Positions 11,501 to 25,300 of a stretch of DNA of 64,000 nt are shown in pieces; the first letter of the stretch is position 1, and every line of letters begins with the position of its first letter. This stretch comes from Piezodorus guildinii (Eukaryota > Arthropoda > Insecta > Hemiptera > Pentatomidae): positions 150,588,939-150,652,938 of the forward strand of contig CM041292.1 of NCBI GenBank assembly GCA_023052935.1, given 5' to 3'. The notes below the pieces were generated by a model. The model did not search any database. It was not told the DNA's origin and saw only the letters and a program-made list of their open reading frames with translations. The position numbers and the translations under genes are program-made.

Positions 11501-13839
11501 TATTAGCAAAGTGCACAATTCTTTCATAGTTCATACTTCTACAACGTACATTTTGTTCATAATCTTTCTTAATACTTCTAACCATGAGAAATTAATTATT
11601 TAAAATAATCAAAATTGAAGACAATTTAGAGAAATGGACTTCAAATATTTGCGATTTTTCTGGTATGATCACCACTCATCCTATTATCAAGCAAAAAGCA
11701 TAGTTACATATTTTTCTTATAACATTATATGTATGCACCAATTTTTCAAGGGAATGGTTTAACGAGTTATGTATGATGGCTTGGATGTTCTAGTTTTGCC
11801 AGTTTTTGAATAATTTTACTGAACTTCATTATTTTCCTTACCCTACAGTAGAGCCCTATCCCAATGTTCTCCACCCAAAATGTATATTATACAAATAAAG
11901 ATATTAAATGAGGTCAGAGAGACAGTGCATGTTATAGCAGCATCTTAGCATTATAAACGCAAAATTTGCAATGAACTTAAATATAGCACTTGACGAAATA
12001 CTTCTAATTTTACTCTAATGATAATTGTTATACTTAACATGGAGCAAATCTCTTCCTTCTTACTCTAATTAGAATAAGCTGGTGATCTGTCAAATAACCC
12101 ATAATAACATTTTACAAGCCAAACAATGTAAAATAAAAAATAAAAGATCTGACACTAAAATTAGTTCAAGAAAGAATTACTAAATTCCAAAAAAAAAATT
12201 TAGATTCACAGCTTTACTACTAAAATACTAATAATTTCATAATGAATTAATAGTCTTAACAAAATTAAGATATATGATAATACTAACATATGAAACTCCT
12301 GATGGGTCTATCATATACATTTCTGGGCCGTCCTCTTCCGTGTAAGTACTGAGTATTACACTGCATCCAAATGGCCTCACAGCACTGTAGAGGGTATAAG
12401 CATGCATGTACATAGACACTCGCTCATTCAAGTACTTAAGAGGTATACTGCTCTTATATTGAGATCTGTAATTTGCAGCTTCTGTCCTAGCCACTTCTGC
12501 AACTGCCCTTGCATCTGATATTAATCCGGCTACAGCCTGAAAATTTAATTTATTCACATTTAGTCATGTACTCTTGTATTATCCAAAAGAATAAACAATA
12601 ATTCATATAATAAAAATGCACAAACCATTCCAATATGTTTGTCAATAGTAAACAGTCTCTTATTGGCACCCGGTTCATATAGTTTTGATGTGACTAATTT
12701 TTCGACTGCTAAAACAACACCATCTTTACCTCTCAGACCAATAACAGTCCTGTAAAAATAAATAGGTATAGATAAATCCATATTTAAATCACACTACATA
12801 CCATGATATAACTCCAAAAATTCTAAAATGTTTTAAAGAAGTTTATAACCTGATCATACAAGGGAAGTAATGAATTAAAAAATTAATGGTAGAAGATAAC
12901 TAAGCAAATTTTAAAACTATACATAAACTTAGGAAAAATATTCTAAAACCCTCAAACTAATACATATTGCATGATTAATAACATTGATAACTGCTAATAG
13001 TGAATTACATGAAACAACTAAAATTGTGGATAATTTACAAGTGGAAAAATAAGGATTCCTTCAGCAACAGTGTGTAAACAGCAACAAAGATTTACATGCA
13101 AGTAATATATTTATGAATAAACAAAAATAATTCAGACATTGCAGTATGGCGATGGGCATAAATGATGGATACAATCTAACACTAATGTAACTTAACAAAT
13201 TTGTCTTGATATCAATGTATAAATATGTAATACAAAGAGTTTGGAAAACAATTTATTTGAGAGATAGACTATACACAGCGAACTGACAAAATTAGTGTCT
13301 AACGATTGCCAGATTAACAATGATTGATGCAAATAATAATTTTGAGTTAGGAATGATGACAATGCAGCCTTTGAAACTAATTAGATAAGGTTGAAACCAG
13401 CCCATAGGTTACAAAATTTTATTACACATTATAAACCATGGATTAAATCCAAACAGAACATCACTATTAAGAATATCAAATAAGTACAACTAAAATAGTA
13501 ATATTACATCAGCTGAAAATTGTAAATCCCTAGTTACATCATTTGAATCCTAAATTCAAGAGGCTTGATGCAGAGTTGCACCAACAACAACTTTATGATA
13601 ATGCTTACCCACTGTTTTCAATAGCCTTTTGTGCATATTCAACTTGAAAAACCCTCCCATCAGGAGAAAACTGTGATGCTGACAGATCATACTAGATAAC
13701 AGATAAAAGACAATTATAGAGAATTCATAATTGAATTTCGGTAAAAATTTATATACACCAGGAATAGTGAAAGAACTGGCATGCATATATATTAATTTAT
13801 AAAACAAAACGAACATACCCCTGTTCCTATAGAACTCAT
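4378..13839 (-). CDS. PSMA3: Proteasome subunit alpha type-3 (20S core), six coding exons
   Basis: This is a non-catalytic alpha-ring subunit of the 20S proteasome (Prosalpha7 in flies). Coding exons in gene order are 13839-13819, 13691-13609, 12749-12626, 12536-12288, 10935-10823 and 4555-4378. All have GT...AG introns, and together they give 768 nt, i.e. 255 residues plus stop, equal to human PSMA3. Exons 1-2 carry the alpha-subunit N-terminal signature ([22 protein letters not shown]). Then follow [68 protein letters not shown] and an acidic tail ending SDSETEDI. The frame is intact and all junctions keep phase, so the gene looks functional. Intron 5 (4556-10822) is full of transposon debris; intron 3 is only 89 bp. 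The next gene, LanC-like, starts 2.5 kb away in the opposite direction. Confidence 0.97.
4790..5410. mobile_element. Foldback/MITE-like element in PSMA3 intron 5
   Basis: The left arm (about 4790-5050) and the right arm (about 5155-5410) are diverged inverted copies. Examples are AACTAACAATAAGATAAGG against CCTTATCTTATTGTTAGTT, and TACCTAAATGGTGAAGAAAG against its complement. The loop is about 100 bp. A single-arm relative lies at about 59560-59830. It has no coding capacity, so it is probably a non-autonomous DNA element. Confidence 0.75.
5511..5575. repeat. TA/T-rich low-complexity tract
   Basis: An alternating TATATA run is followed by a run of Ts. Confidence 0.8.
5990..6660 (+). pseudogene. 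Mariner-like transposase remnant
   Basis: Conceptual translation across frame breaks gives pieces that resemble mariner transposase: a stretch with LKAIG-VKKL followed by a V-H-L motif (the GKxxKLGKWVPH-like box), then CVSLLAES, and KVTVLWVPF near the end. Many stops and frameshifts show it is long dead. It lies inside intron 5 of the proteasome gene, in antisense to it. The assignment rests on motif order and not on an alignment. Confidence 0.5.
6809..6852 (-). mobile_element. 3' fragment of SINE family A
   Basis: The reverse complement contains GGGCCTACATGACCTGTCGTGCCA. This matches the tail of the fuller tRNA-derived SINEs at 19113-19406 and 52894-53182. Only the 3' end is present. Confidence 0.6.
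7241..8135 (+). mobile_element. Non-coding dispersed repeat with CCCATGCTTCGCACGGG head
   Basis: The unit starts near GCCCATGCTTCGCACGGGTG and ends near AAATCCGTCCAGTGGTTTAG. Inverted relatives lie at 44010-44375 and at the right edge of the window (63960-64000). No conserved reading frame is present. The class is not resolved; the ends resemble those of many insect non-autonomous repeats. Confidence 0.45.
8345..8520 (-). mobile_element. LINE 3' coding fragment
   Basis: On the minus strand the translation reads like the end of a LINE polymerase: [10 protein letters not shown] followed by a [13 protein letters not shown] stretch, comparable to the common VVIGALG-x-PK ... LLGTARILRK end. It is short and broken. 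Confidence 0.45.
8590..10790 (+). pseudogene. Decayed non-LTR retrotransposon (RTE-like endonuclease)
   Basis: A 65-codon piece at 8593-8790 contains [17 protein letters not shown], a hallmark of the AP-endonuclease domain of RTE-like LINEs. Downstream, pieces such as [20 protein letters not shown] (about 9270-9330) and a stretch resembling [13 protein letters not shown] (about 10095) continue the polyprotein order. It is interrupted by many stops and indels and probably by other insertions. It sits antisense in PSMA3 intron 5. Confidence 0.7.
11208..11352. mobile_element. Small foldback built from PLE-like 3' termini (no ribozyme core)
   Basis: The left arm has TATAGGTGGAACTAATTAGG and AGTCAGT; the right arm has GACTGACTCCTGATTATTTC, then CACCTATAATAG and CTACAGTCGACTA. 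These are the ends of the GGCTC-type hammerhead-bearing repeats, with the ribozyme part deleted. It lies in PSMA3 intron 4. Confidence 0.6.
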
Positions 13840-15260
13840 TGTAAATTTTCAAATTACCGTTCTCAAACAAATCGGTCTTCAAAAGCACAAATTCATGGGT
13901 TTAGAACCTCCCCAAAACCGTCCACTCACAACTGCCAATGCTTACAACATCTATTCGCTCTGTCATTCGATTTAAAAATACAATATTACGTATTGGTGTT
14001 AAAAGAGTTTATTTAATCAGAAGATTTTAATATTAATTGATTAAATTTACAAGATTTCAATGTCTTTAAAATGAAATCAGGAGTTTGAAACTATAGAATA
14101 ACATCTTTGTACTTCAAACACCTATCGATTGTCGCATTATGAATTTTAACGATCTAATTGATATGAGTAGATTAAATTAGAAGTCAACAAACTTAAACTT
14201 TCAGTTTGTATTTGTTCAGTTTATTTTTTTAACAACTAGGATTATACAAGACGGGCCACTTTGAAAGCATCTCTTTCAACTCAACAAAGATAATCATCAG
14301 TTTGATTTTTATTTTGTTACATTTCTGAGTTGCGGGAATCTTGTATAAATTTTCAAACATTCATTCCCTTGCTTTCATCCAGTGAGGTTGCTTCTCATGT
14401 ATAGCTTCAAGAGTGTTGTGATTTTTTTTAGTTTAATCGCTATTAAGCCGCATCGTGAATTAAACGAGGTTAAATAGATTGATTTGATCATATTATGATT
14501 AAAATTCGTCCATTTAAGCTTTTCCATCCGTGCGCTGATTAAATTAACAAATATATATCTCAACAAGATTTAACTAAGGAATTATTTATACAATGTATAT
14601 TATAACTAGCTAATTTATTTAGTCTAAGATATTAACATTTAGATCATAATTCATTGGGGCTATTAATATTCATTTTTTCTGAGGATAAAACTCCTGAGCG
14701 TTCTCAGTGTCAGTCTGAAAGTAGTGTTGGAACAAACCTCTGTTTTTTTCTTAGTCAGGACCTGTTTGAACTTTAACAATGTACTGCGCATGTTCTGCCG
14801 TATCTCCAAGCAAGGACAGTACAGATCTCTGAATTCAATAAATTAATTAATAAATTTATAAATTCAAAGAAGAATAGATTTTTAAATACTTCTTCCACTC
14901 AATAAACAAGAAAAGGAACTATTTTTGTCTGATCTAATGTTTGTAAAGGCAGAAGTTTCAATTTTGTGTTTTTCATTTTTTTTTTTGTTCTCATCCTTCA
15001 ATTTATTCTGAAAAAAACCTTTTGTAAAAAAGGCGTTAAAGTAAAAACTTAACGACTGAACAGCGTGAGAAATGGTTGAAATGTATAAAAAAAAAATGGT
15101 AAGAATATGTGGATGGCTGAGTATAGTGTGGAGGATATAGATATAAAATATAGGAGCAAAAAAGATACCATCCAAAATATATTAAATATAAAAATGAAAC
15201 TGATTATTGATCAAATATGAAAACAATTCATGGAATGAGTAAAACTTAGCTTATTTTTAA
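13840..15260. other. Intergenic region between divergent PSMA3 and LanC-like genes
   Basis: This holds the 5' flank of the proteasome gene. It is AT-rich, with no further gene or clear repeat seen. Core promoters must lie here and close to 16.3 kb, but no unambiguous TATA or initiator element can be picked out. Confidence 0.35.
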
Positions 15261-15269
15261 ATTGTTAAG

Positions 15270-15660
15270 AAATTATGGATCCACCATAAGTACTCGTATT
15301 TCAGTTGTTTGCCGTGTTCTAAAAAAATCTGACGAAAAGAAAAGATGTTACAAGAAGTCCGGAAAAATGTCTTTCAGCAGGCAAGGAAATAAGAGAATAG
15401 GCTGAATGTTGGCAGCATTTTTAAAAAGAAAGTCGACGAATTTAAATGTTTACAGATGAGTGCCATACATGGCTCCTACAAAAACAAATATGGTTTCTAG
15501 GAAACCAAATAAAGAATGTAGTATGTTATAGTAAAACCCTTGAGAATTTAGTGATGGTTGGGGCTGTTTTTCTTTGGAAATAGGTTGATAAGCTTGGATT
15601 CATGGACAGAATTATTGACAGATTTGTGTATAAAAAAACAAAATATAAAGAAGAAGAAGA
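15270..15660 (+). pseudogene. Tc1-like transposase remnant
   Basis: Translation across frames gives VSTRTVCRVLKKS (the helix-turn-helix region), then FTDECHTWLLQK and ENLVMVGAVFLWK, matching the order of the DExxH/F and GGGSVMVWG regions of Tc1 transposases. Stops and frameshifts are frequent. No inverted terminal repeats were found with certainty. Confidence 0.6.
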
Positions 15661-16370
15661 AATGACGAAAAAATAAAATTTTCAACATAAGTGCCACCAT
15701 GACTCAAGACATATATTAGTAATATGTTCGGATTAGGTAGCAGAACAATTACCTAAAAGTTCTCAAAATTCCTCCTCTATTATTCCTTTTGAATTTAATA
15801 AAACATTTTGGTCTATTAAAAAATAAAATGAGGAAATATATACACATACATAACGGCCTTCTATTACCTAAAGTCAAGTCTGTAGATTTTGACTCTCATA
15901 TAATTTTAACAATATTCCAGCAATATTTATCGAGTTCAAGAATCATAAATAGCTAAATGAGTAATGAAACTTGTTGAGCTTCATATATAAAATATAGACC
16001 ACAATACATAACAAGCAATACATTAACTTTATTAAATTTTCCTGAACAATTTTAAAAATGTTTCGATAGTTTACTTATGACTTACATATTTATGAACTAA
16101 TAGGTTAAGGTACTACTCATACTGAATATGGTCCACCTTTTATATTCAGTAAACGTATGCGTTACTATCGTACTATGTACGATTTACTTCTTATTCAGTA
16201 AAATGAGTTTCTATTTGACAGTACAAGTATTAAATCACATGAAACGAATGAAACGAAACGATTTTGTAAGATAATGTTGCTATAGAAACAATTTTCTTTC
16301 TCAGTACACAGTTATTTTAGGTACCTCAAGTTTGAATCCATTATAGTCGGTATAGATTCATCCAATAGAA

Positions 16371-19300
16371 ATGTCTAAAAAGAAATTTAAGGCAAAAGTT
16401 TCGAATGAAATGAAGATGTGTTACGGCACCATTGCAATTCCTCCTAAGCCAGTTTTCAAGACTCGAGAAATACCAATTCTGATTCTGAAAAAACTAAGTT
16501 CTCTAATGGACGAATATTCTGTAAGTGTATCCAACGTCAAAGGTGGGATTTTTTTTGGAGCGGCGGGTGTAGCTTTTACTCTGTTCAAATGTGCAAGTTA
16601 TCCTCTGTTCGAACCAATACGAGAACGTTTGTTACACAAAGCTAAAGAGTATGCCGATGCCAGCTACGAGTATTGCACTTCTCATGAAGATAGTATATCC
16701 CTTTTGTTAGGAAAAGCTGGAATTTATGGAATTGATGCTGTGATCTACAAGATGCTAGGTAAGCTAATGTTAAATGGAAAATGTTCTTCTACAATTATCT
16801 CATTACATTGGCTTATTTTAAGCATTTACTCGTTCATCCTCCATTGGTTCAAAAGATATGACTTAATTTCATCCCAAATAGTTTGGTTGGATATTTTCAA
16901 TAACGAACCTTTGCAAGCGACAAAGAAAAAAGTTTTAAATATAAGACTGGGGCTATGCATGGGATTTAGAGTTGTATTCGACAACAACAAAGGAATATAT
17001 TCAATATAACTATTTTGACTTGTTTGTTTTTTATTGATTTAACGTCACTTTATACTGCTGTGGATAATCGCACAATACTACAGCGGGAGCCCTAAATTTT
17101 GCCTATTCAAGTTTAATTAGGGTAGGGATCTTTAACGAGTATCTGACATCGGTTTTGAAGGTATAACTGAGGATTTTTTACTCTTATTGAAAGGACCAGT
17201 TCTCAGGTTTGAACCTGATTAAATGGACTATTTAAGCTTTTTAATTGAAATAAGTGAATAAATGATTGTTTATATTCAAAACTAGCGTTGTTTGCTTGTA
17301 TCTATATTAGAAAATATATTTATACATAATTTATTTTATTTTATTTTTTTTTAAACTTAAATGGCAAGAGAAATATAAAACATATACATGTAAGTTTAAA
17401 TAAGAAATAATTAGTCATAAGAAATTGTTTTTAATGATTATTTTAAGTATAATCAATCGGTGTCTGACACCTTTTGATGACTGGATAGGAGAAAACAGCA
17501 AACGAAATTTTTTACGTAACTTTTGAACATAAAAACAGTGACATACATGTATAATATATCGTTGGAAAGCTAAAGATTTTAGAAAAAATATTATTCCCCG
17601 TCTTCTCCCCCTTGGCGCGCGAGAAACCCTTGCATGGCTTACAAAGGCGGGAGGTATTGATGTTATTTTCTTCAAATACAAAGTATACCGTTCTAGAGGA
17701 GCGAGCGTCCTTACAATAAAAAGAGCGCAAGAAACTAATGTTTGAAGAAATCCGGTTCCACAACAACCTTCCATTTACCCACGAATGCTTTTGGGTATCG
17801 TACTGGGTACTGTAACAACAATAAGTGTGGGTAGTTTTCTTCTTCCAGCACCTCCGTGACTGAGCCCATTAAATTAAAAGTTAATAATAATAGTCTATAC
17901 GGAATTATTTTCAAACTTTATATCGAGGTAACTTATCAACTCATTTGAACGAATTCGCCCACTCTAGATTTCTTTGGTACGAACAGATTGTGAGAAGGGA
18001 TTTTATGAGTAGGATCATGGTTTCAATGTAGGATCAAGATTCTATGAAAGATAGATCTCCAGCCCAATATGGTTCGCCGGCGTCTACCGAAAGAAGAGCT
18101 TCAAGCTATTTCGCGACATAATGAGGGACCAGAAAACGAGCCTTCTGGGTATGTGGTTTGGGATTTGGCTCCACGTTGAGGCTTTTAGTCTTGGACAATG
18201 CTCTCCCAGCAACTCCAAATGACTCACTTACTTCACTCCGACCCTCTCTTACTCAAACCCCTTAAGCGACTCCTAAAACTCTCATCTCGGTTCTTCCTTC
18301 TAGACTCGACTAATCTTTCTCTGTCCCTTTTTTTATAAGCAATATTTTTTGGGAATTCCAATCCCATCGTTCTTCTTGCTGGCAGTTTTGACGATGAATG
18401 GGGAGCTAGGATTTCTTTTAATTCACTTTGGCTGCTTACTTGAAGATCGAACATTTTTCGTAGAGTCCACATCTATGCACAACAAACATTTATCTATATT
18501 ATTTTAATTAAATTAGCATTTGATATTGCATCTCTCTCTGTTTAGTATCTTAAGCTTTTATACACGTTGTCTATGTTTTACTTATAATAGGTCTCCATCA
18601 ACAAGCCAAAGAATGTGTTCACCTGTTTCACGCCCAAGGAGCGGACTGCCTGGTCCTTGATTATGCTGCTGATGGTAGTGAAGATTTGTGGAATGGTCGC
18701 GCTGGATACCTTACAGCTGCTTTATGGTTAAGGCGATATTTTAAGGAATCTTTCTCACCACAATTTTTCTATCCATATCTTGAGCTGATGATACAATCAT
18801 GCAGAGAACATGCTAAGAAAGTATATGCCACTACACCTCTAGCGTATTCTTATTATGATACACAATGCACAGGTACAAGAGAAAAACAATTTGTTTTATA
18901 AGGTATAGCAACATGTTAATTAAACATAGTTGAGATTTTATAGTTTAACTAATACGTTCCGCGTTTTTAACGGCTAGAAAATCGCTCAATCTCTCAATTA
19001 AGAAATAACTTTCAAAATAATTACCTACATTGTTGTTTTTCAATCTCATTCGTAGTTGATAGAGAACGAGATTAGAACAACAATAAAATTTCTCTTAGTA
19101 GAATGTTTCTGGGGGGAGCCCGTGGCTAAGTGGATAGCGCGCTAGTGTCTCATGCTACAGGTTCTGAGTTCGAATACAAGTCCCGGCGGGGCTTTTATAT
19201 AAGAATTTTAAAAAATGTGGATTCACTCACAACCTCTCCCCCGGGTATGTGAGACCCGTCAGCCAAAGGGTGGCCACTCACAAAATTAGTCGTAGGGAGT

Positions 19301-22300
19301 GATGACGCTACACTAAAAAAATTGCATCGTGAAACATGAGTGTAAACTCGTAGGAGCTTACACCACGAGGCCCAGGGCCTACATGGCCTGTCGTGCCACT
19401 GGAAGAAGAATGTTTCTGGATTTTTACTCAATAATTTCATACTAGTGTCATACTAAAACATTTCCTCCCATAACATAAAAAAAAAAAAGTTATAACTGTA
19501 AGAAATAAACAATACAATATATTAAAGCGAAAATTATACAATAAATTAGTGTAATAATAAATTAATGAGAGACATTTGGCCTTCCTGTTAAATTTCCTAG
19601 AATGGATTAAGTACCATAGATTTGGAAATCATTCTTTAGTATACCAACAATCCTATGGATATGGAAAGCCTCTTCTCCATAACTTCAGTTAATCTTTTTC
19701 TATGATGGATACTCATTGTACAAGAATTTTCTGAAATTCCTGCACTAAATTAACCTTAATCCTTGAAATATAAATATGCATGGATATTTTGCTACTTAAT
19801 TGCTGATAGAAAATATCTTGCATACCAATGTACAAGTTAGTATTTCTGTGCTAAGATGGCAAAATGGTATGAGCCACATTATCTAGAAATGAGAGTTTTT
19901 ACCATTCTGAAGTGTTATTCTCTTATAGTTGGAAAGTGGCAAAATGTCATAAGTGTTTCTTTTTCAGTTTATAGTAAACAACTCTACCTTGTACAAAACA
20001 ATGACCCAGCCTCTAAACATAATGGACACTCCAGAATGTGAAGATCCATTTCTTGAAAAAGTTAATATATTAGTTTTAGAAAAAAATATTTTTATAGAAA
20101 ACGTAGACGTTATAATATCTATTACTTTAAATGCCTTAATAAATATTACTATAGCCCTACAACAATGCAAAGCCATCTTATAAACAATATAATATAAACA
20201 ATAAAACAAACCAACATAATTAATTAAATCCATCTTTATTTCACAGGGTTATTACATGGACTTGGTGGAATACTTTTGATTATACTTTGTTTTCCTGTAT
20301 ATTTGGATAAACATCCTGAGTTGGATGAAGATGTGAAACAAGCAGTTGACTGCATTTTACTCCGCCAAAAAGCAGATGGTAATTTTTTTCCATTATTGAA
20401 CAGTGATATTGTGATCCCTGGAAATGTTGTGAAATGGAGAAGTGGAGCCCCTGGTAATGATTTGGGTTATATAATTTTAGGACATGTTAGTAAGTAAGTG
20501 AATTAAATACTTATAAAGTTTAAACTTTGATTGATGGATCTGTGAAAGGTTTAGTTTTACAAGATTATTTACAGGGTAAAAGTCATTGACAACGACTGTG
20601 ACTCTCTAATTTTCTACTCTGTCTGGAATCCACTGTAACAACCACACATCAAAGAATTGAATATCAAATTTTCCTACATTCTCGCTTAGAAAGAAGAAAA
20701 ATAATAAAAATCCTAGAATGATTCGTATTGCAATTGTAAAAGTTTTTGAATTTAATTTTAACCTGAAATACATGTTTGTTTGTGTATATGGTTAGTCTAG
20801 CTCGAAACTGATTTGTTGTATAAAACTGAAATTTCATACTTCAGAAGATATATGCCTTAGATGTTACAGTAACAAACAAAATTGGCAAACCAGAAGAGCC
20901 TCTTTATACTATGCATTTTGCTAATTTTTACGATTTTCTCAAATAGAACTCCTTTGAACGATTTTGATTAAACCTTCTATATCAAAGTAATATTAAATGG
21001 GTTTTAATATTATGTAAGTTTAAGTATGTTTGAAATAGTCTAACTGAGCTTAAATGCCCATATTTCTTTCTGTTAAGTATCTTTAATTTTGTAGATTGAA
21101 AAAAATTAACAATTTCATGTTGTTAGTCAACTAACTAAAGGAGGAAAGGGCAAAAATCTATTTTTAACACAAGATTAGTAAGATTTTAGAAAAAAATGTT
21201 ATCCCATAAACAAAGTTGTTAAAGGTAATGGTGAATGACAAAAAGCAGATAAAACTAAGTGATTGTTGTAAATTATAAATTCCACTACTGGATTATTTAA
21301 ACTGAATCAGATGTTTCCATCAGAACTGAATGTAATTCTTTATCATTTTTTCAACTCTTATTTTATTTAGTAGTTCTCAAATTAATTTTAACATCAGAGA
21401 TAAGTGAAAGTCGTATGCTGCATGCACCTAACTTTTTATTGCACAACAGTACAGGAGTAGGTGCTACACAAGGTATAGGTACCACTGGGTGCTGTCCTCC
21501 CAGCCAATCAGGCTATGTTTGTTACACATATTTCTTATTTACTAGCTGTTAATAATATTATTAATGAGTAAATATTTAAAGTTAAACCATTGTTGTACAA
21601 TAAGTTGGTACACAATTATTGCACTGGTCAAACACAAGTATAGCTTAACTTCTGAAATTAAAATTTAGATTAATTGATTATATTTCAGGTCTTTTGCATC
21701 TAATGGCCAAGGCCTATTTAAGATGGAAACATTCTAGATATTTGTATAGTTGCATGTTGATCGGTGATCTTATTTGGGATTTTGGGCTTGAATTTCTTCT
21801 GACAGAGGGGCGTAATGGAGGTGATATTGGTAGGTTTTTATTTTCAATGCCATTAAAATAATTTTTTTAATTTAAGTGCAGTATATTTGTAAGAACAACT
21901 AATATTACAGCTGCCAGGAACAAAATCATTCTTTTGGAATGGGATTTGAGGTTAGGGGGAGAGTCAATGACCTTGACATAGATTTTTACCAGTTAGTCAC
22001 CGCATTTGTGTTCTAAGAATGAAAGAAACATTTTATAATTACAGCATCTTTAGCTGCCATGCCCTGATAGGTTTCACCAGAAGAGGACAATGAAAGCTTC
22101 TAAGACATTATGGATCGAACTGTAGACAGCTGCCCTAAAAGTAATATAAAATAGTTCTTGGAGACTTCAATGCAGAAATAGGAAGGGATTGTATTCATAG
22201 ATCGATAATAGGGAAATACAGTCTCCATGAAAACTCAATCGAAAACGGTCGTCTACTGATTAATTTTGAGATGTCGAAGGTAGTAATTGGAAGCAGTATG

Positions 22301-25300
22301 TTTCCTGAAAAAAATATACATAAAGGAACATGGATGTCAACTGACGGTACATTAGTTAACCAGATATACCACATTCTTATCAGTGCTCGGCACAAATTGA
22401 ACCTGATCAGCTGCAGAACAGAGAGAGGTGCAAATATGGATACCCATCACTATGTAGTGATATCCAAAATCAGAGCACGAATATCAAATGCAAGAAAGCT
22501 ACGAGGGAATAAACAGCAAAAAGTAAACACATCCAAGTTAAAGGAACCCAAAGCAAACAATGCATATAAAAAAAATAGGACCAACTTCTTGTAGGAACAA
22601 TAATGGTAGGTTCAACTCATGATCAGTGGAGTGCCAACTCACAAATAATCAGAAGTATGGCTAAGGAAACTCTTGGAACAGATACATACATTACTTTTGT
22701 AATATGTACCTCATCATTTATTTGTGTTTCTCATACATTTTCTGTAATTTATCATATTAACAATCAATGGACAACTTTTTATCAAAGTAATTGTTGACTT
22801 TAATTTTCATTTTAATAATTAACTTTTAATAAAAGTGAATATAGTGGAACATTTAGACATTTAACTTCATGGATTATAAAATAAAATCTTCTTCTTCCTC
22901 TAACTCCTATGTGCCGCAAAACGTGAAGTTGCCATCTCAGTCTGTTGAGTCCATTGGTCTCAGTCCCTTGCAATTATTTTCATCTCTGAGATGGTGAATC
23001 CTCTTCACACCCAGTTTCCCAATGTAGTCGGAGTACATACATCTGGGTCTGCCATGAGGACATGAGTCTGGCTTCAAAGAACCACCTGGCCTTTTGGGTA
23101 TCATTCATTCAGCACACTTGCCCAAACCACTTCAATTGCCGCTTTTTGAAGATGTCACTCACTAACGCACTCCCAAATCCTCATGAATCCTGTCATTTCT
23201 TATACGGTCCCTCTTGATCTTTCCAACTATTCTTTGGAGGAATCTCATTTCAGCTGCTTTCATCCTGCTTGCATGTTTATCAGATCACCAGCTTTCAGAT
23301 CCATATAAAAGTACTGGAAGGAAAAACGATTTAGCGTCTCTCTAACTTCATGTTTTCCAAAGATAATTTTGGGTGTCTAGTAATACAGTTCATTGGGCTT
23401 CATCACCCGATTTAGAACCTCCCAGGCTATTTTACCATTGCTGCTCATGACTGTCCAAAGGTATGTGTCAGTGTTTGTTGTTTCTAGGGGTTCACCATCA
23501 CATAATATCCTTGGCTCCAGATTTTCTCTTTCTACACTCATAATTTTTCTTTTAGCTGGATTTATGTTCAACCCTCTTAGCCAGAGTTCCTCGTGCCATT
23601 CATTGAGTGATGTCTGAAGAGCTTCCTGATTCCACTGCAATCAATACTATGTTGTCTGCATAGATCATAGCCTTGAGCAAGCACTGGTATTAGATCCCAC
23701 CACAGCTCTTGGAGTTTTACAAACCTTCCACACCTCATCCATGAGAAGGATGAAAAGCAAAGGACTGAGGCGTCCCCCTGCTTTACTCCTGTTTAAAAGT
23801 GAAAAGTTTGCGATGTTTGACCATTTAGCCTCATTATACCTTTTGGGTTCTGGGATACTGATTTGATGGTGCTCACCAGATTTGCTGGCACTCTTCTTCT
23901 AATCAGCGTGTCCCAAATCTCTTGCCTCAGAACTGAATCGAAGGCTGCCATCAGATCCAGCAATGCCAGATACACTGCCTTGCCATGATCCTATGCTTTT
24001 TCTACTATCATTCTGAGGAAGAATATGTGATATGTGAGACTTCTTGCTTCTCTTCCAGATCTTTATTCAACTATATGTCTCAGCCTCTGTTGTAATATTC
24101 TTGTATATATCTTGTATACGACTGAGGATAGACAGATCGGCCTATAGTTCCCACATTCACTTTGGTTTCTCTTCTTGTGTATAGGGACTATGATGTTATT
24201 CTCCCATTCTTGTGGTAAATACTTCGAGTCCCAAACTCTTTGAAAAAGCATTTGGAGGCACTTCCTCATTTCATTTCTCCCATGTTTAATGAATTCTGGG
24301 ACTATACCGTCTGGTCCTGAAGGTTTTCCTTGCTGGATTTTATCAACATCTAATACCACCTCATCTTCCTCAATTGCATCACCCATGCCATCTGGATATA
24401 CGTCATCCCTTCTTCCTCTTTATCCTAAAAGTTGTTATTTCAACGTTCTTTCATACTGAATTTTTCCTGGAAGAACTGCCTCCAAACTACTAGCACTTCC
24501 TTTTCCTCGGTCACCAGCCTCCCTTGTGCATCCTTAATGTGCCTCACAGGCTTCGACCTTTTCCCTCTCAAAGTCTTGGTGATATACCAGAACTTCCTGA
24601 TTTTTTCCTTATAATTCTGCTCCAGCTCTTCGTCCAAACTTTTCCCAGGTCTTCATTTTCGCAGATTTGACTACTCTTTTGACCTCATTTCTGTTCCTAA
24701 CATACTCTTCCCAGTGAATATGTAATTTTGTTCTTTATATGTTTTCCAGGCTTCCTTCTTGAGCTTCACTACTCTTTTAACCTCATCATTCCACCATTTT
24801 GGACCACTTTTTACCAAAGTAATTATAAACTTTAATTGTTTTTTCTTTTATAAACAAAAAAAATAAGTGACTATACTGGAATATTTAAACATTTAACCTT
24901 ATGGATGATAAAATAAAATCAATTGTTGAAATATAACAATTGAGTAACATTATTTATTTACTGTACTCTGAAATCTGTTTTTGTTGATGGCTCGTGCATT
25001 TGGTCTGGCACATTCCTCTTCATGTCCAGCAGTTATCTGCAAGAATGGACAAAAGGATTCCATTTCTTTTACTTTAGAAGATTCACTGAATATGTATAAC
25101 TAAAAAAAAAATGGTTGTTTTTGAGCAAAGAATGTCTTTTCACCACATGCATTGAAAATGTTTTCTGCACTTTAATACAATTTTGAGGCATTTTTTTAAT
25201 ACTATTTCCAGTAAGATAAAATGTATCATTAGCTCTCACAAATACAATATATTCTGGTCCTCCAAAAACTAACTTCTATTGACATTAGATATCAATGGCA

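Noticed and set aside
17415..17774. 119-codon minus-strand frame
   Set aside because: It is composed of R1-related repeat sequence with no domain, and an overlapping frame is equally open.
19113..19190. Functional tRNA gene
   Set aside because: A- and B-box-like words are present, but the arms do not close into a cloverleaf, and the sequence runs into a 290-bp SINE body with target duplications.
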